A DNA stretch of 64,000 nt from Eremomyces bilateralis CBS 781.70 (Eukaryota; Ascomycota; Dothideomycetes; Eremomycetales; Eremomycetaceae). The position numbers and the translations under genes were made by a program. Shown piece after piece: positions 21,938-33,111 of the stretch; position 1 is the first letter of the stretch; the number at the start of each line of letters is the position of its first letter. The notes under the pieces were generated by a model. It saw only the letters and a program-made list of their open reading frames with translations. It searched no databases and was not told where the DNA came from. The DNA lies in NCBI RefSeq assembly GCF_010015585.1, contig NW_022985110.1, forward strand, positions 21,780 to 85,779. The letters are read 5' to 3'.

Positions 21938-23357
21938 CTACATGTTTTCCAATAAATATTGAATTCCGGCATAGGACTCAATTGCTGTGGGACGAATTTG
22001 ATTAGCTGGCAGAAGAAACCCATAGTTACCAGTATCCCTCAACTCTGCCGTGAATGCGAATGTCGTATTAGCGACGGCGTCCATGTAGTCCACACTTCCC
22101 CCGGAAACCTGATAGATTTTTGGACAGATCCGGCCCCCGTCGTATTGTTGTCCGCCTGCGGTTTTAACAGCAGCGGTCGCACCTTCAATCAGTTGTTGGT
22201 AGCGAAAGTCGTTCTGGGGGAAGACATCGCAAGAATACCCAAAAGGAGTCATCCATAGTTGGGCATATGCATGCCAATCCATGTACATCTGGATGCCGGT
22301 GGTATCACGTAGCTGAGTTGCGAATGATACCAATGCCTTCGTCTCAGGTGCAGAGTTTGCAGCAGTACCTCTATAATCTTGAGCGCAAGGGTCCGTAGAT
22401 GCTCCATTCTGAACGTTCCACTGGAATGGCCAGTTTCGGTTGATATCGATTCCCTGACAAAAGGAGGACGAAACTGGCATACGGTTTTTCCTCCACATGC
22501 GCTCGTTGGTTTGACTGTACACGAAACCTGTAACGTTAGTATCAAGCGCCAAAGTCAAACACTGTAGCTTACCGTCTGGGTTCGAGAATGGGAACACATA
22601 AAAGTCATATTTGTCAAGCCAGCTCTTGACCTTCGCATCCGAGGAGTACATGGTGAGGAGATCGTAGGCAATATACTCATTTACCTACCAAATTGTTAGA
22701 TAATCGTTGAGACGAAGCCTTGGCGCATACCATGGTCGTCACCCATTCCCGTGCGTGAACCGTTGACTGCATGATGATAGCTGGTTTTCCTTTGGACTGA
22801 CCCCAGAAATGGATAGCAGTGATATCACGTCCCTCATACGTCTTCCCGGCAGAAAGAATCTCAGCCTTATCCGGGAACTGCGCAGCCAGGTCCGTCAAAA
22901 ATGCAATATGATCGTTGTAGTTGTGATAGTTGTCGAAATAGGAATTCGACGAGACATCAGGAAGGGCATCGAGAGCGACCTTTGCTAAATGGGAATCAGT
23001 AGTTGACCGTTTACCGTGAGAGGTTGCAGCTTTACCATTGTAACGACCAGGCTGCTCTTCTTCTGCAATGGCATCAGCAACGTTGCCGACGAACACGGTC
23101 GTATCATATCCCAAGCTAAGGAACTCGTCCATCTGATCCGGAGCGACCATCACATCCACAAAAGGCTCTCCAATATTGTTAACATGCCACTCATCCAAGC
23201 CCATCTCGTGAAGTTTACTTTGCATTTCTGCAAAGTTTTCCCTGCTCTTCACGCGAAACACTTTGTGTTCATCATAGCTGACCTTGCCTGGCTTTGCCGC
23301 GAGAGGCGTCGCCACCGACGACGCCAACAAGACCGAGAGCAAGAAAATCGATTTCAT
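21938..23357 (-). CDS. Secreted metallocarboxypeptidase, M14 (carboxypeptidase A type)
   Basis: Exons on the minus strand 23357-22731, 22684-22573 and 22527-21938; 442 aa, starting MKSIFLLSVLLASSVATPLA, a clear signal peptide. A propeptide runs to about residue 120 (it contains a dibasic GKRSTT), then the catalytic domain. Zinc ligands: His201 and Glu204 in HAREW at the end of exon 1, and the later His in MYMDWHAYAQ. The general base Glu lies in FTAELRDTG. Substrate-binding Arg/Asn-Arg are in DINRNWPFQW. It trims C-terminal residues from proteins outside the cell. Introns are 46 and 45 nt; the second is stop-free and in frame, so unspliced RNA would add 15 residues. Five codons upstream there is an alternative ATG (MQFFNMKS); the MKS start gives the better signal peptide. 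Confidence 0.92.
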
Positions 23358-24583
23358 GTTGAAGAATTGCAACCGCTCGAGAATCTTGAATGGCTAGTAC
23401 GAAACCCGAGTCAATGGCCAAGTCCAAGGCTTGAGCAGCCAACAGGGTCTTGAAGTATCAGAATAATTGCATAGATGAATCAAAGCAAGAGCCTCATCAA
23501 ATTAGATCGAACCTGTGCGGCGTTGAAGCAGACTTTAATATAAGATTGAGCAGACAGTAGAAGGTAGCGATTAGACAATCTTGATTATGATTTTCTTCCA
23601 CATTATGACCAATTTGGCAGGTCTTGGGGTAGATGCAGGAAACGTAAATTTCCACCAGACAGTTGGTGCAAGGCAAACTCGACCTTCCAAAAGCGCTACG
23701 GCTCCGATGGGATCCCATGCCTTAACGGTTGGGGATCATCCAGCATAGGAAATCCTGTACTCGTTTGTGATGGAATAATTGGATTAGATCAAACGACTTG
23801 CAGAACAGACAAACAACCAGTGTCACTGCCTCAAGGTTACCATCTCTAGACCGTCAACGATACAAAATGGAAAACTGGGAACAATAATATGCCGAGACTT
23901 CGTCGAGATGCCGTGATACGGTTGAGAAAGATCATCCGGATGGCTGGACGCGTAGGAGTCAGTCACAGCGATCAAAACTGGGAATGGATGATAGTTCGCA
24001 TTGCTGCGAGCGTCAAGTTGATAATGCTACATGGCAAAGGCATCACTGGGTGGGATTTGATGGCACTAAATGTTAGATGACAGTGTTATTATTGAAGAGT
24101 GCCATATTGACTTGGGCCGTTGCTGGATTGTTTCTGTTTAAGTTCATGCTCAGCAGTGAGCATTGGAGATTGATGAATCTTGAGTGAAGGGGACATACAA
24201 CTGGCGCACGTGACATTGAACTCGTTATTCGAATTTTAGCCTTGATGCCTTACGGCCCACCTCTGCCTTGGCGCACTGCACGTGACTCACCCACACTTTC
24301 AAACTTCATCAAGTCCATCTTGAAATCATATGCGAATCACCAAAGCATGTTGCGCCTGTTGCGACAGCACACTGATACCCAATTCCATCTTCATCGAGCT
24401 GCAGAGAGCAGTCCACCTATTTCTGGTGCCTTTTTCCTTTTCATTCGCGTCTCTTTATTTCGAGTTTAGACGCGTTTCACGATTCGACGACCAAGAAACT
24501 GGGAGTGAATCCCAACCCACCACCCGACTTCCTGCCTAATATCCGCGAAACGCCATAATCAGGTCGTCGATATATCATTCAAT
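23358..24583. promoter_or_regulatory. Divergent promoter region, carboxypeptidase / BRR2
   Basis: 1.23 kb between two divergent starts. Two CACGTG boxes at 24207-24212 and 24279-24284 lie 300-380 bp upstream of the BRR2 ATG. A 63-codon open frame at 23889-24080 is not supported as a gene. Confidence 0.5.
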
Positions 24584-27500
24584 ATGGCGGACCAAAAGAA
24601 AGACAACCCGTTGGCGCAGTTCAAGTATTCGGCCATGTCGAATCTTGTTCTGCAGGCCGATAAAAGATTTGTGACAAGGCGTGGCGATGAGAATACGGGA
24701 GACCCCGAGTCGCTTGCCGGACGCCTCAATATCCGGGATATGGGCTCGAGAACCGCACGAGAAAGCGCACCGATGCTGAAAAAGCCACGAGGAGGTGTCG
24801 ATGTGGAGCGGGGCAGCATTCGGGAAGGTCAAGACGTCCTAGAAAAGCAACAGAAGAAACGAAAGCGAGATGGACAACAGTCCAAAGGCGCGGGAATCTT
24901 GTCACAACATGATCTCCTTGTTGAAGACCTCAAATACCGACCTCGTACCACCGCAACTCAGGCCACTTACGACTTGATCACGACGATTGTAGGCAGGCAT
25001 CTTGGTGATGTCCCGAGTCACGTCACTCGTAGTGCCGCGGATGCTGTCCTGGAGTATTTGAAAGACGAGGCATTGAAGGATTTTGACAAAAAGAAGGAAA
25101 TCGACGATATACTTGGCGTCACTATGGGCTCGAAGGAGTTTAATGAGCTAGTCAATCTTGGGAAGAAAATCACCGACTACGATGCACAAGACGAAGACGA
25201 GGATATGGAGGATGCGGGTGAGGCCGAGGAAGGGGGAGATTTGGACGAACGGCAAGGCGTAGCCGTGGTCTTCGATGATGACGAGGAAACGGAAGAAACA
25301 CAAGCCTTTGAAGTCCATGACGGGGATGAATCTGAAGCCGAGGACGTCACTGGTGAGGTCCCTGAGGAGACAATTGGAGGTGCCGAAGCTCCGGAAGAGA
25401 CTGGCGAGGGCGATGAGATGGAGATCGGGGAAACGGTCATCACAACCGGCGGACGAGGCCGCGACCGAACACATGACCGATCTATTCCAGTACACGAAAT
25501 CGACGCATACTGGCTTCAACGGCAAATCGGTCAAGTCTACGAAGACGCCCACGTCCAGCAAGAGAAAACAGCAGAGGCATTCAACATCCTTGCCGGTCAA
25601 TCGGATGATGGTGAGGAGAAGGCTGCGCGAGAAATCGAGAACGACTTGATGGAACTCTTCGACTATGAGCATCACGAGCTCGTAGCTAAACTTTTCATCA
25701 ACCGTGATCGGATCGTATGGGTTACCAAGTGGCGACGAGCAGCGGACCGAGACGAGCAAACTGCAGTCGAACGGGAAATGATCGCATCTGGTCACCGAAA
25801 AATCCTATCTGAAATTCGAGCTCGAGAAGGCGACGCTTTAGTTGATGAGCCTAGCAAAATCAAGATGGATCTCATGGAAGTCGACGTTCCGGAGACCAAG
25901 GGCAAGACCGTAGCCCAGCCTACGGAAGAGGGGTTGGTTGGTGGGTTGCAACCGAAACGACTCATCAACCTGGAGAATCTGGTTTTCGATCAAGGAAATC
26001 ACCTCATGACCAATCCCTCAGTGAAGCTCCCCAAAGGAACCACCAAGCGCACATTCAAAGGCTACGAGGAGATCCATGTCCCTGCACCACTGCCCCGTAA
26101 AGACGCCAGCGACTTCCCTGACATGCCCACGTCGGAAATGCCAGCTTGGGCTCGTCAAGGATTTGGGTCGGCTTCCAAACTCAATCGAATCCAAACCAAG
26201 TGCTTCCCCGTCGCATTTGAAGGGGATGAGAACATGCTGATCTGCGCCCCGACAGGTTCAGGGAAAACGAATGTCGCAATGCTTGCTATCCTTCGGGAAA
26301 TCGGAAAACATTTGAACCCGACCACCGGAGAGATCGATTACGACGCGTTCAAAATCATCTACATCGCTCCGCTCAAGGCTTTGGTGCAAGAACAAGTTGG
26401 CAACTTTGGCAAGCGGCTCGAACCACTCGGGATTCGCGTTGCAGAGCTTACTGGAGATCGCCAGCTCACGAAGCAACAAATCGTGGACACACAAATCATT
26501 GTCACTACTCCTGAAAAATGGGATGTCATCACACGAAAGGCAACCGATACGAGCTACACGAATCTGGTTCGTCTCATCTGCATCGATGAGATCCATCTTC
26601 TTCACGATGATCGTGGACCCGTCCTTGAAAGCATCGTCAGCCGGACTATCCGCCGGTCTGAACAGACGGGTGACAATGTGCGCTTGGTCGGGTTGAGCGC
26701 CACATTACCCAACTTCCGTGATGTTGCGGCATTTCTCCGAGTCGATCCTAAGCAAGGGATGTTCCATTTCGATGCGACCTACCGTCCGACCCCGTTGAAA
26801 CAAGAGTACATTGGTGTCAGCGACAAGAAAGCGATTAAGCAGTTGAAAACCATGAACGATGTCTGCTACACCAAGGTGCTGGAACAAGTGGGAGCCCAAC
26901 GCAACCAAATGCTCATTTTCGTCCACTCGCGAAAAGAGACGGCAAAGACGGCGAAATACATTCGAGATAAGGCCATGGAGCTGGACACTATCGGGCAGAT
27001 TCTTCGCACGGATGCGGCGTCACGAGAAATCCTTCGTGAAGAAGCCGAAGGCGTTGCAAATGCCGATCTAAAGGATCTGATGCCATATGGGTTTGGGATT
27101 CATCATGCGGGCATGAGCCGAGCCGATCGAACATCGGTGGAAGACCTTTTCGCGGACGGTTCCATCCAAGTTCTAGTCTGCACTGCCACGTTAGCATGGG
27201 GAGTCAATCTTCCGGCTCACACCGTCATCATCAAGGGCACTCAGATCTATTCGCCGGAGAAAGGCAGCTGGGTTGAATTGAGCCCTCAAGATGTGCTGCA
27301 AATGCTTGGTCGAGCCGGTCGCCCTCAATACGACACCTTCGGGGAGGGTATCATCATCACCACCCAGACGGAGGTGCAGTACTACCTTTCTCTCCTGAAT
27401 CAGCAATTGCCGATCGAATCCCAATTCATTAGCAAGCTGGCGGACAACCTCAACGCCGAAATTGTGCTTGGCACCATCCGGAATCGTGATGATGGTGTGG

Positions 27501-30500
27501 ATTGGTTAGGTTACACGTATCTCTTTGTACGCATGCTTCGATCCCCGGGTCTCTACAGCGTCGGTGCCGACTATGAGGAGGATGAAGCCTTGGAACAAAA
27601 ACGAGTGGATTTGATCCACTCTGCGGCGACGGTACTGGCGAATTCCCATCTCATTAAATACGACGCAAAGACGGGTCGGATCCAATCCACGGAGCTAGGC
27701 CGCATCGCTTCCCACTATTACATCTCGCATGCATCCATGGCCACCTACAATCAGCACCTTCAACCGTCGATTACATCTATCGAAATGTTCCGAGTGTTTT
27801 CTCTCAGCCAAGAGTTCAAGTACATCCCGGTACGGCAAGACGAAAAGCTGGAGCTCGCGAAGCTGCTTGGACGTGTGCCAATTCCGGTCAAAGAGAGCAT
27901 TGATGAACCCCACGCGAAAATCAACGTTCTTCTCCAAGCTTACATTTCGCGCCTCAAGCTGGATGGATTGGCGCTCATGGCCGATCTGGTCTATGTGACA
28001 CAATCAGCTGGCCGAATTCTTCGAGCGATATTCGAGATCGTGCTGAAGAAAGGGTGGGCGTCGGTTGCAAAAACTGCCCTGAGTCTCTGCAAAATGGCTG
28101 AAAAGCGAATGTGGCCGACGATGACCCCCCTTCGGCAATTCCCGAGTTGTCCGAGGGATATAATCCAGAAATCGGAACGAATTGATGTCCCTTGGACGAA
28201 TTACTTCGATTTAGATCCACCTCGAATGGGAGAATTGTTGGGGATGCCAAGAGCGGGCAGGACCGTGTGCTCTCTCGTTCAAAAGTTCCCACGCCTTGAA
28301 ATTGAAGCCCAAGTTCAACCCATGACAAGGACCGTCCTTCGCGTTCAATTGTCATTACGACCAAACTTTGAATGGGATGATGACGTCCATGGTCTCGCCG
28401 AGTTATTCTGGGTGCTCGTTGAGGACTGTGATGGAGAGGATATCCTCTTTCACGACCAGTTCCTCCTTCGAAAGGATTATGCCACGGCCGACACGAATGA
28501 GCACATCATGGAATTCACGGTCCCAATCGCCGAGCCGTTGCCGCCCAATTACTTCATCAGCGTCATCTCCGATAGATGGATGCATGCCGAAACACGTATT
28601 GTTGTATCTTTCCAACAGCTGCAACTTCCGGCCAAGTTCCCGTCTCATACCCAACTGCTTGACCTTCAACCGCTCCCCGTTGCGGCTCTAAAGCGTCCGG
28701 ACTACCAGAAACTTTATGCTCACTGGGGACGGTTCAACAAGATTCAAACGCAAGTCTTCAATGCGTTATTTTCGTCCGATGAGAATGTCCTCGTGGGCTC
28801 CGCTGCCGGAACTGGCAAGACAGCATGCGCGGAGTTTGCTCTCCTACGGCACTGGATGAAGGCGGATGACAGCGCCACTCCAAAAGCGGTGTACGTTGCT
28901 CCGTTCCAGGAATTGATCGACATTCGACACAAAGACTGGCAGTCACGATTGGCATCGGTCCCCAACGAGAAAGAGATTGTGAAGCTCACTGGCGATGTGA
29001 CGGCGGATTTGCGTCTTCTGGAGAAAGGTGACCTGATCCTTGCAACACCAGCGCAGTGGGATCTGATATCGAGATCGTGGCAGCGTCGAAAGAACGTTCA
29101 ACGAGTCACACTCTTCATCGCGGACGATCTTCATATGATCGGTGGTCAGAACGGACATATATACGAGAGCGTGGTCTCCCGTATGCATGCGATGTCGCTG
29201 CAACTCGAGTCAGGGCTGCGAATTGTGGGTTTGAGCGTATCTCTGGCTAACGCACGCGATGTGGGAGAGTGGATCGGAGCGAACAAGCACACGATCTTCA
29301 ACTTCAGCCCTCAAGTTCGCGCTGTGCCTCTCGAACTTCACATTCAATCGTTCACGATCCCACACTTTCCATCCTTAATGCTGGCCATGGTGAAACCGAC
29401 ATACAACGCAATCCTACAATTGTCCACCGACAAGCCCACCATGGTCTTCGTCCCCAATCGGAGACAAGCACGAGCAACTGCAGCCGACTTGCTGAGCTGC
29501 TGTGTTGCCGAAGATGAGGAAGATCGGTTTTTGTACGCTCCTCAAGAGCAGCTGGCGCCAATCCTGGAAAAGATTAACGAAAGATACCTGGCTGAATCGT
29601 TGTCTCATGGCATCGGCTACTTCCATGAAGCCCTCACTGATTTTGATAAAAAGGCAGTGGAACATCTTTTCCGAGTTGGGGCCATACAGGTCATGCTCGT
29701 TTCCCGAGATTCGTGCTGGGAAATTAATTCTACCAGCCACCTTGTCATCGTCATGGGCACCCAATTCTACGATGGTCGAGAGCATCGATACGTGGACTAT
29801 CCGCTCAGTGAAGTACTCCAGATGTTTGGAAAAGCCGGACGGCCGGACATGGACAAGAGCTGTAAGGGTGTCCTCTTCGTCCCCCAAGTCAAACGAGAGT
29901 ACTACAAGAAATTCTTGAACGATGCGTTACCGGTCGAGAGTTATCTTCAAGGGGAGATGGCGGATACATTTATCGCTGAAATCAGCGCGCGTGTGATCTC
30001 ATCCACTCAGGATGCCGTCGATTGGACCACCTACACGTACTTCTACCGCCGTTTGCTCGCCAATCCAAGCTTCTACGGCCTCACCGACACATCTCATGAA
30101 GGCTTGAGTTCCCACCTCTCGGAACTAGTTGAGACAACGCTGAAAGAGTTGGAAGAAGCGAAAATGATCACCATCGAGGAGGATGAGGAAGGCGAAGATT
30201 CCATCGAACCGCTCAACCCCGCCATCATCGCTTCTTACTATAACATCTCCTTCGTCACCATGCAGACATTCTTGTTGTCGCTAAATGCGAAGACCAAACT
30301 AAAAGGCATCGTCGAGATCGTCACATCGGCTACAGAATTCGAGGACATTCAGATCCGACGACACGAGGACCACGTTCTTCGCCGGATCTACGATCGACTC
30401 CCGTACAAAATGGCGGAAGCCAGCTACGAATCGCCTCATTTCAAGGCCTTTGTTCTGGTCCAGGCACACCTGTCACGGATGGAGCTGCCGATCGATCTAG

Positions 30501-31231
30501 CGAAAGATCAAGAAGTCATCCTGTGCAAGATTCTCGGTCTCTTGAGTGCGTGTGTGGACGTTCTTTCCTCCGAAAGCCATATGAATTGTATCCAAGCAAT
30601 GGAGCTCTCCCAAATGATCGTTCAAGCCACCTGGCACGACGGTCCTCTCAAGCAAATACCACACTTTGACGAGCGTGCGATCCAAGTCGCCAATGATGCA
30701 GGAGTCCACGATGTCATGCAGTTTATGGACTACATGGATCCAGATGAGAATCCGAACTATGAGGTCTTTGTGAAGAAACTCGGTTTCAACCGACAGCAGC
30801 TACAGGATGCTGCGAACTTCACGAATACCTCGTATCCTAGCATCGATATTGCCATGAAGGTGGAAGATCCGGATTCCGTCGCTGCCGGTGAGCCATCAGT
30901 TTTGAGTGTCACATTGGAGCGCCAGATCGATGAAGACGAGGTTCCGAACACGAAGGTGCATGCGCCCTTCTATCCGGGAGAAAAGATTGAGAACTGGTGG
31001 CTTGTTGTAGCCAACGAGAAGACGCAGAGTTCTTATGGCATCAAGCGGATCACGATAGAACGCAAGCTTCGCACCAAGCTTGAATTTACCGTGCCGGAAC
31101 CGGGTCCAGTCGAGCTGACACTGTATCTCATCTGCGACAGCTACATTGGCGTTGATCAGGCCCCAACCTTCAAGGTGAATGTCGGCGAAGCGATGGATGA
31201 AGATGAAGAGGAAGATAGTGATGAGGAGTGA
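24584..31231 (+). CDS. BRR2: Pre-mRNA-splicing helicase Brr2 (U5 snRNP, SNRNP200)
   Basis: Single exon, 2215 aa, a full-length Ski2-like helicase. Brr2 unwinds U4/U6 to activate the spliceosome. The N terminus (AQFKYSAMSNLVLQADKRFV) is diagnostic for Brr2 rather than Slh1/ASCC3. An acidic N-terminal region contains a run near residues 203-290. Cassette 1: Walker A APTGSGKTN near 555, DEIH near 667, GLSATLPN, QMLGRAGRPQYD, then a Sec63 domain from about 1000. Cassette 2: GSAAGTGKTACAEFALLRHW near 1406 and the degenerate box DDLH near 1514, with QMFGKAGRPDMD, as expected for Brr2's inactive regulatory cassette, then a second Sec63 domain ending in acidic EEEDSDEE. The unbroken 6.6-kb frame is notable. 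Confidence 0.97.
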   Translation: MADQKKDNPLAQFKYSAMSNLVLQADKRFVTRRGDENTGDPESLAGRLNIRDMGSRTARESAPMLKKPRGGVDVERGSIREGQDVLEKQQKKRKRDGQQSKGAGILSQHDLLVEDLKYRPRTTATQATYDLITTIVGRHLGDVPSHVTRSAADAVLEYLKDEALKDFDKKKEIDDILGVTMGSKEFNELVNLGKKITDYDAQDEDEDMEDAGEAEEGGDLDERQGVAVVFDDDEETEETQAFEVHDGDESEAEDVTGEVPEETIGGAEAPEETGEGDEMEIGETVITTGGRGRDRTHDRSIPVHEIDAYWLQRQIGQVYEDAHVQQEKTAEAFNILAGQSDDGEEKAAREIENDLMELFDYEHHELVAKLFINRDRIVWVTKWRRAADRDEQTAVEREMIASGHRKILSEIRAREGDALVDEPSKIKMDLMEVDVPETKGKTVAQPTEEGLVGGLQPKRLINLENLVFDQGNHLMTNPSVKLPKGTTKRTFKGYEEIHVPAPLPRKDASDFPDMPTSEMPAWARQGFGSASKLNRIQTKCFPVAFEGDENMLICAPTGSGKTNVAMLAILREIGKHLNPTTGEIDYDAFKIIYIAPLKALVQEQVGNFGKRLEPLGIRVAELTGDRQLTKQQIVDTQIIVTTPEKWDVITRKATDTSYTNLVRLICIDEIHLLHDDRGPVLESIVSRTIRRSEQTGDNVRLVGLSATLPNFRDVAAFLRVDPKQGMFHFDATYRPTPLKQEYIGVSDKKAIKQLKTMNDVCYTKVLEQVGAQRNQMLIFVHSRKETAKTAKYIRDKAMELDTIGQILRTDAASREILREEAEGVANADLKDLMPYGFGIHHAGMSRADRTSVEDLFADGSIQVLVCTATLAWGVNLPAHTVIIKGTQIYSPEKGSWVELSPQDVLQMLGRAGRPQYDTFGEGIIITTQTEVQYYLSLLNQQLPIESQFISKLADNLNAEIVLGTIRNRDDGVDWLGYTYLFVRMLRSPGLYSVGADYEEDEALEQKRVDLIHSAATVLANSHLIKYDAKTGRIQSTELGRIASHYYISHASMATYNQHLQPSITSIEMFRVFSLSQEFKYIPVRQDEKLELAKLLGRVPIPVKESIDEPHAKINVLLQAYISRLKLDGLALMADLVYVTQSAGRILRAIFEIVLKKGWASVAKTALSLCKMAEKRMWPTMTPLRQFPSCPRDIIQKSERIDVPWTNYFDLDPPRMGELLGMPRAGRTVCSLVQKFPRLEIEAQVQPMTRTVLRVQLSLRPNFEWDDDVHGLAELFWVLVEDCDGEDILFHDQFLLRKDYATADTNEHIMEFTVPIAEPLPPNYFISVISDRWMHAETRIVVSFQQLQLPAKFPSHTQLLDLQPLPVAALKRPDYQKLYAHWGRFNKIQTQVFNALFSSDENVLVGSAAGTGKTACAEFALLRHWMKADDSATPKAVYVAPFQELIDIRHKDWQSRLASVPNEKEIVKLTGDVTADLRLLEKGDLILATPAQWDLISRSWQRRKNVQRVTLFIADDLHMIGGQNGHIYESVVSRMHAMSLQLESGLRIVGLSVSLANARDVGEWIGANKHTIFNFSPQVRAVPLELHIQSFTIPHFPSLMLAMVKPTYNAILQLSTDKPTMVFVPNRRQARATAADLLSCCVAEDEEDRFLYAPQEQLAPILEKINERYLAESLSHGIGYFHEALTDFDKKAVEHLFRVGAIQVMLVSRDSCWEINSTSHLVIVMGTQFYDGREHRYVDYPLSEVLQMFGKAGRPDMDKSCKGVLFVPQVKREYYKKFLNDALPVESYLQGEMADTFIAEISARVISSTQDAVDWTTYTYFYRRLLANPSFYGLTDTSHEGLSSHLSELVETTLKELEEAKMITIEEDEEGEDSIEPLNPAIIASYYNISFVTMQTFLLSLNAKTKLKGIVEIVTSATEFEDIQIRRHEDHVLRRIYDRLPYKMAEASYESPHFKAFVLVQAHLSRMELPIDLAKDQEVILCKILGLLSACVDVLSSESHMNCIQAMELSQMIVQATWHDGPLKQIPHFDERAIQVANDAGVHDVMQFMDYMDPDENPNYEVFVKKLGFNRQQLQDAANFTNTSYPSIDIAMKVEDPDSVAAGEPSVLSVTLERQIDEDEVPNTKVHAPFYPGEKIENWWLVVANEKTQSSYGIKRITIERKLRTKLEFTVPEPGPVELTLYLICDSYIGVDQAPTFKVNVGEAMDEDEEEDSDEE

Positions 31232-31836
31232 AGGAGTCAGAAGGACTGGCGCAGGGAAAAGTTAATGTACAAATACGTGCCAGGATAGACCGTCTGAATG
31301 ATAAATCATGGATCAATTGCTCTGTTCCCGTACAATGTATGATATAACATTTTGGTCACATATTCAGATGGTAGTTTAAGTACGAATTCCATGCATGAGT
31401 CAGTAGGGCTTGTTAGCATCATTGGCTGGTCAACGCAATTAATACCAATTATTATTTAATACCGGAACATACTACACATCAAGTGCGTCACCTCTGGTCT
31501 CGCCCTCATCAATCATGTATCAAGCTCATTATTCAACCACGAGCCATGTCATACATTGTCCCAACCCACAGCATGGTCCAGATCTTAACACCTACCCAAA
31601 GTTAACTCCTCTTTGTTTTAGAATCATCAAACTGATTTCTTGTTCCCTGTACCACGTCACACCAATCACCCATGGACGTGCGAACTCAGGTGTGTTCATG
31701 GTTTTCGAGGGCATAATCTCGTCCGTCAATTGACAAGACCGCTTTCCAGGGCTATCGACACGGTCAACGTCCTTTCGACTAGAGAAGTCATCCATTCTCT
31801 GTGCCAATCCATAGTACTCGAACCAACGGCAGCACA
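31232..31836. other. Intergenic downstream of BRR2
   Basis: 605 bp with AT-rich patches around 31440-31470. It holds the BRR2 3' UTR and the promoter of the coiled-coil gene. No further gene supported. Confidence 0.5.
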
Positions 31837-33111
31837 ATGGTGGGACTGTGGCAGAGTCCTCATTCACGATCGCACCCGAAACCGTCCTCCCAGTCCTCTT
31901 CCTCTCCATCCACGCCGGGGAAGCGAAATCGTCTACATCACCGAATGTCGTTCCAAGAATTTCCAACAGTGCGCATGGTCAGTGATGGGCCGCCTTCGCC
32001 AGAGATAAAAACGCGACATAGAAATAGTCTCTCGGTCTCAGGACATTCTCATGAACGGAATGGTGGATCGATCGGCAATAGCGAAAAGCCAGCTTTCCCC
32101 TTACCGATACGTGAAGGCTTACCCACGATACCGACCACATCACCTATCATCCTCAGAGACATAGCTGGCGGTTCTCCACCCAGGGATCCTGCGTCTACGA
32201 ATACTTTTCTTTCGAGCGATCACAACTCACTCTCATCCCCGAAATCCTCTTCATCAAGAGACTCCCCAATCATCAGTGATTCAACCCGACGTCTAAGCAT
32301 CAAGAACACCCCCGAAGGTGCTCCATCTTCGCCAGTTCTTAGTAACGGAGTTAGTACTTCACGGACCTTCGGCGCCATAATATCACCACCCACTATAACG
32401 GAATCGACGCGGTCATCTCACATCATATCACGTTTGACATCGGAAGTTGAAGGACTTCGTCGCAACCTGAATTCTGTACAAGCGCGGCACGATGAATCAC
32501 AGCGGAACTTATCCACCGCCCGCCAGGTCATCCAATCGCTGCGGGCTGAGAATGAGAATCTGGTACACATGAGAGAAACAGAGACAAAGATGCTGGGACG
32601 GAGAGATAGAAAGATCGGGGAGATGAAAGAGCAGCTGGAACATGAAATTGCACGACGCATCAAAGCTGAGGATGCCGTACAAGACCTAGGTACACAGCTC
32701 AACGAAACAAGGCAGAGTTCGCACAAGGAGGTCGCCGACGCCAAGGAAGCTCGCGCACATGCTGATGCACAGTATGCTGCAGTCACCAGTGGCTTCGATG
32801 GGTTGCGGCGTGAGGTAGAACGGCTCCGTCAAAGACTGGAGGAGGCGCGGGCTGAGAATGCCAAGGATGCCGAGAAGTTGGACATGTTGGAGATGGTCCA
32901 TGAGATGCAGGCGACAGCCATCCAACGACATGAAGAGATTGCAAAGAGAATGGACATGGTGGTGAAGAACTACGGACAAGCATCCGACGTTTGTCAAGAG
33001 AAGATGGAGGGGCTTGAGCTCATCCAGCAGGAAATGGAAGAAACTCGAGATCGAATGCGGTGGGTAATGCGCGTGCAGGGGAGTCGGAGCCCAGAGCAGT
33101 TGAGTGCATGA
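31837..33111 (+). CDS. Coiled-coil protein, possibly She3-like
   Basis: Single exon, 424 aa from ATG 31837; the frame is open to 31801 (GTG). N-terminal ~190 residues are Ser/Pro-rich and probably disordered, with RMSFQEFPTVRMVSDGPPSPE as a possible conserved segment with proline-directed phosphorylation sites. From about residue 195 to the end lies a long heptad-type coiled coil (SRLTSEVEGLRRNL, IQSLRAENENL, DLGTQLNET, EVERLRQRLEEAR). Some fungal proteins of this layout are annotated as SWI5-dependent HO expression protein 3 (She3), an RNA-transport adaptor, but a coiled coil alone cannot prove that. No catalytic motif. An upstream exon is possible and not seen. Confidence 0.75.
   Translation: MVGLWQSPHSRSHPKPSSQSSSSPSTPGKRNRLHHRMSFQEFPTVRMVSDGPPSPEIKTRHRNSLSVSGHSHERNGGSIGNSEKPAFPLPIREGLPTIPTTSPIILRDIAGGSPPRDPASTNTFLSSDHNSLSSPKSSSSRDSPIISDSTRRLSIKNTPEGAPSSPVLSNGVSTSRTFGAIISPPTITESTRSSHIISRLTSEVEGLRRNLNSVQARHDESQRNLSTARQVIQSLRAENENLVHMRETETKMLGRRDRKIGEMKEQLEHEIARRIKAEDAVQDLGTQLNETRQSSHKEVADAKEARAHADAQYAAVTSGFDGLRREVERLRQRLEEARAENAKDAEKLDMLEMVHEMQATAIQRHEEIAKRMDMVVKNYGQASDVCQEKMEGLELIQQEMEETRDRMRWVMRVQGSRSPEQLSA

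Noticed and set aside
25148-25795. 215-codon minus-strand frame inside BRR2
   Set aside because: Shadow of the certain BRR2 coding frame.
24584-31231. Slh1/ASCC3 as identity of the large helicase, which would pair with Cue3
   Set aside because: The N-terminal AQFKYSAMSNLVLQADKRFV and the degenerate DDLH second cassette identify Brr2 rather than Slh1.
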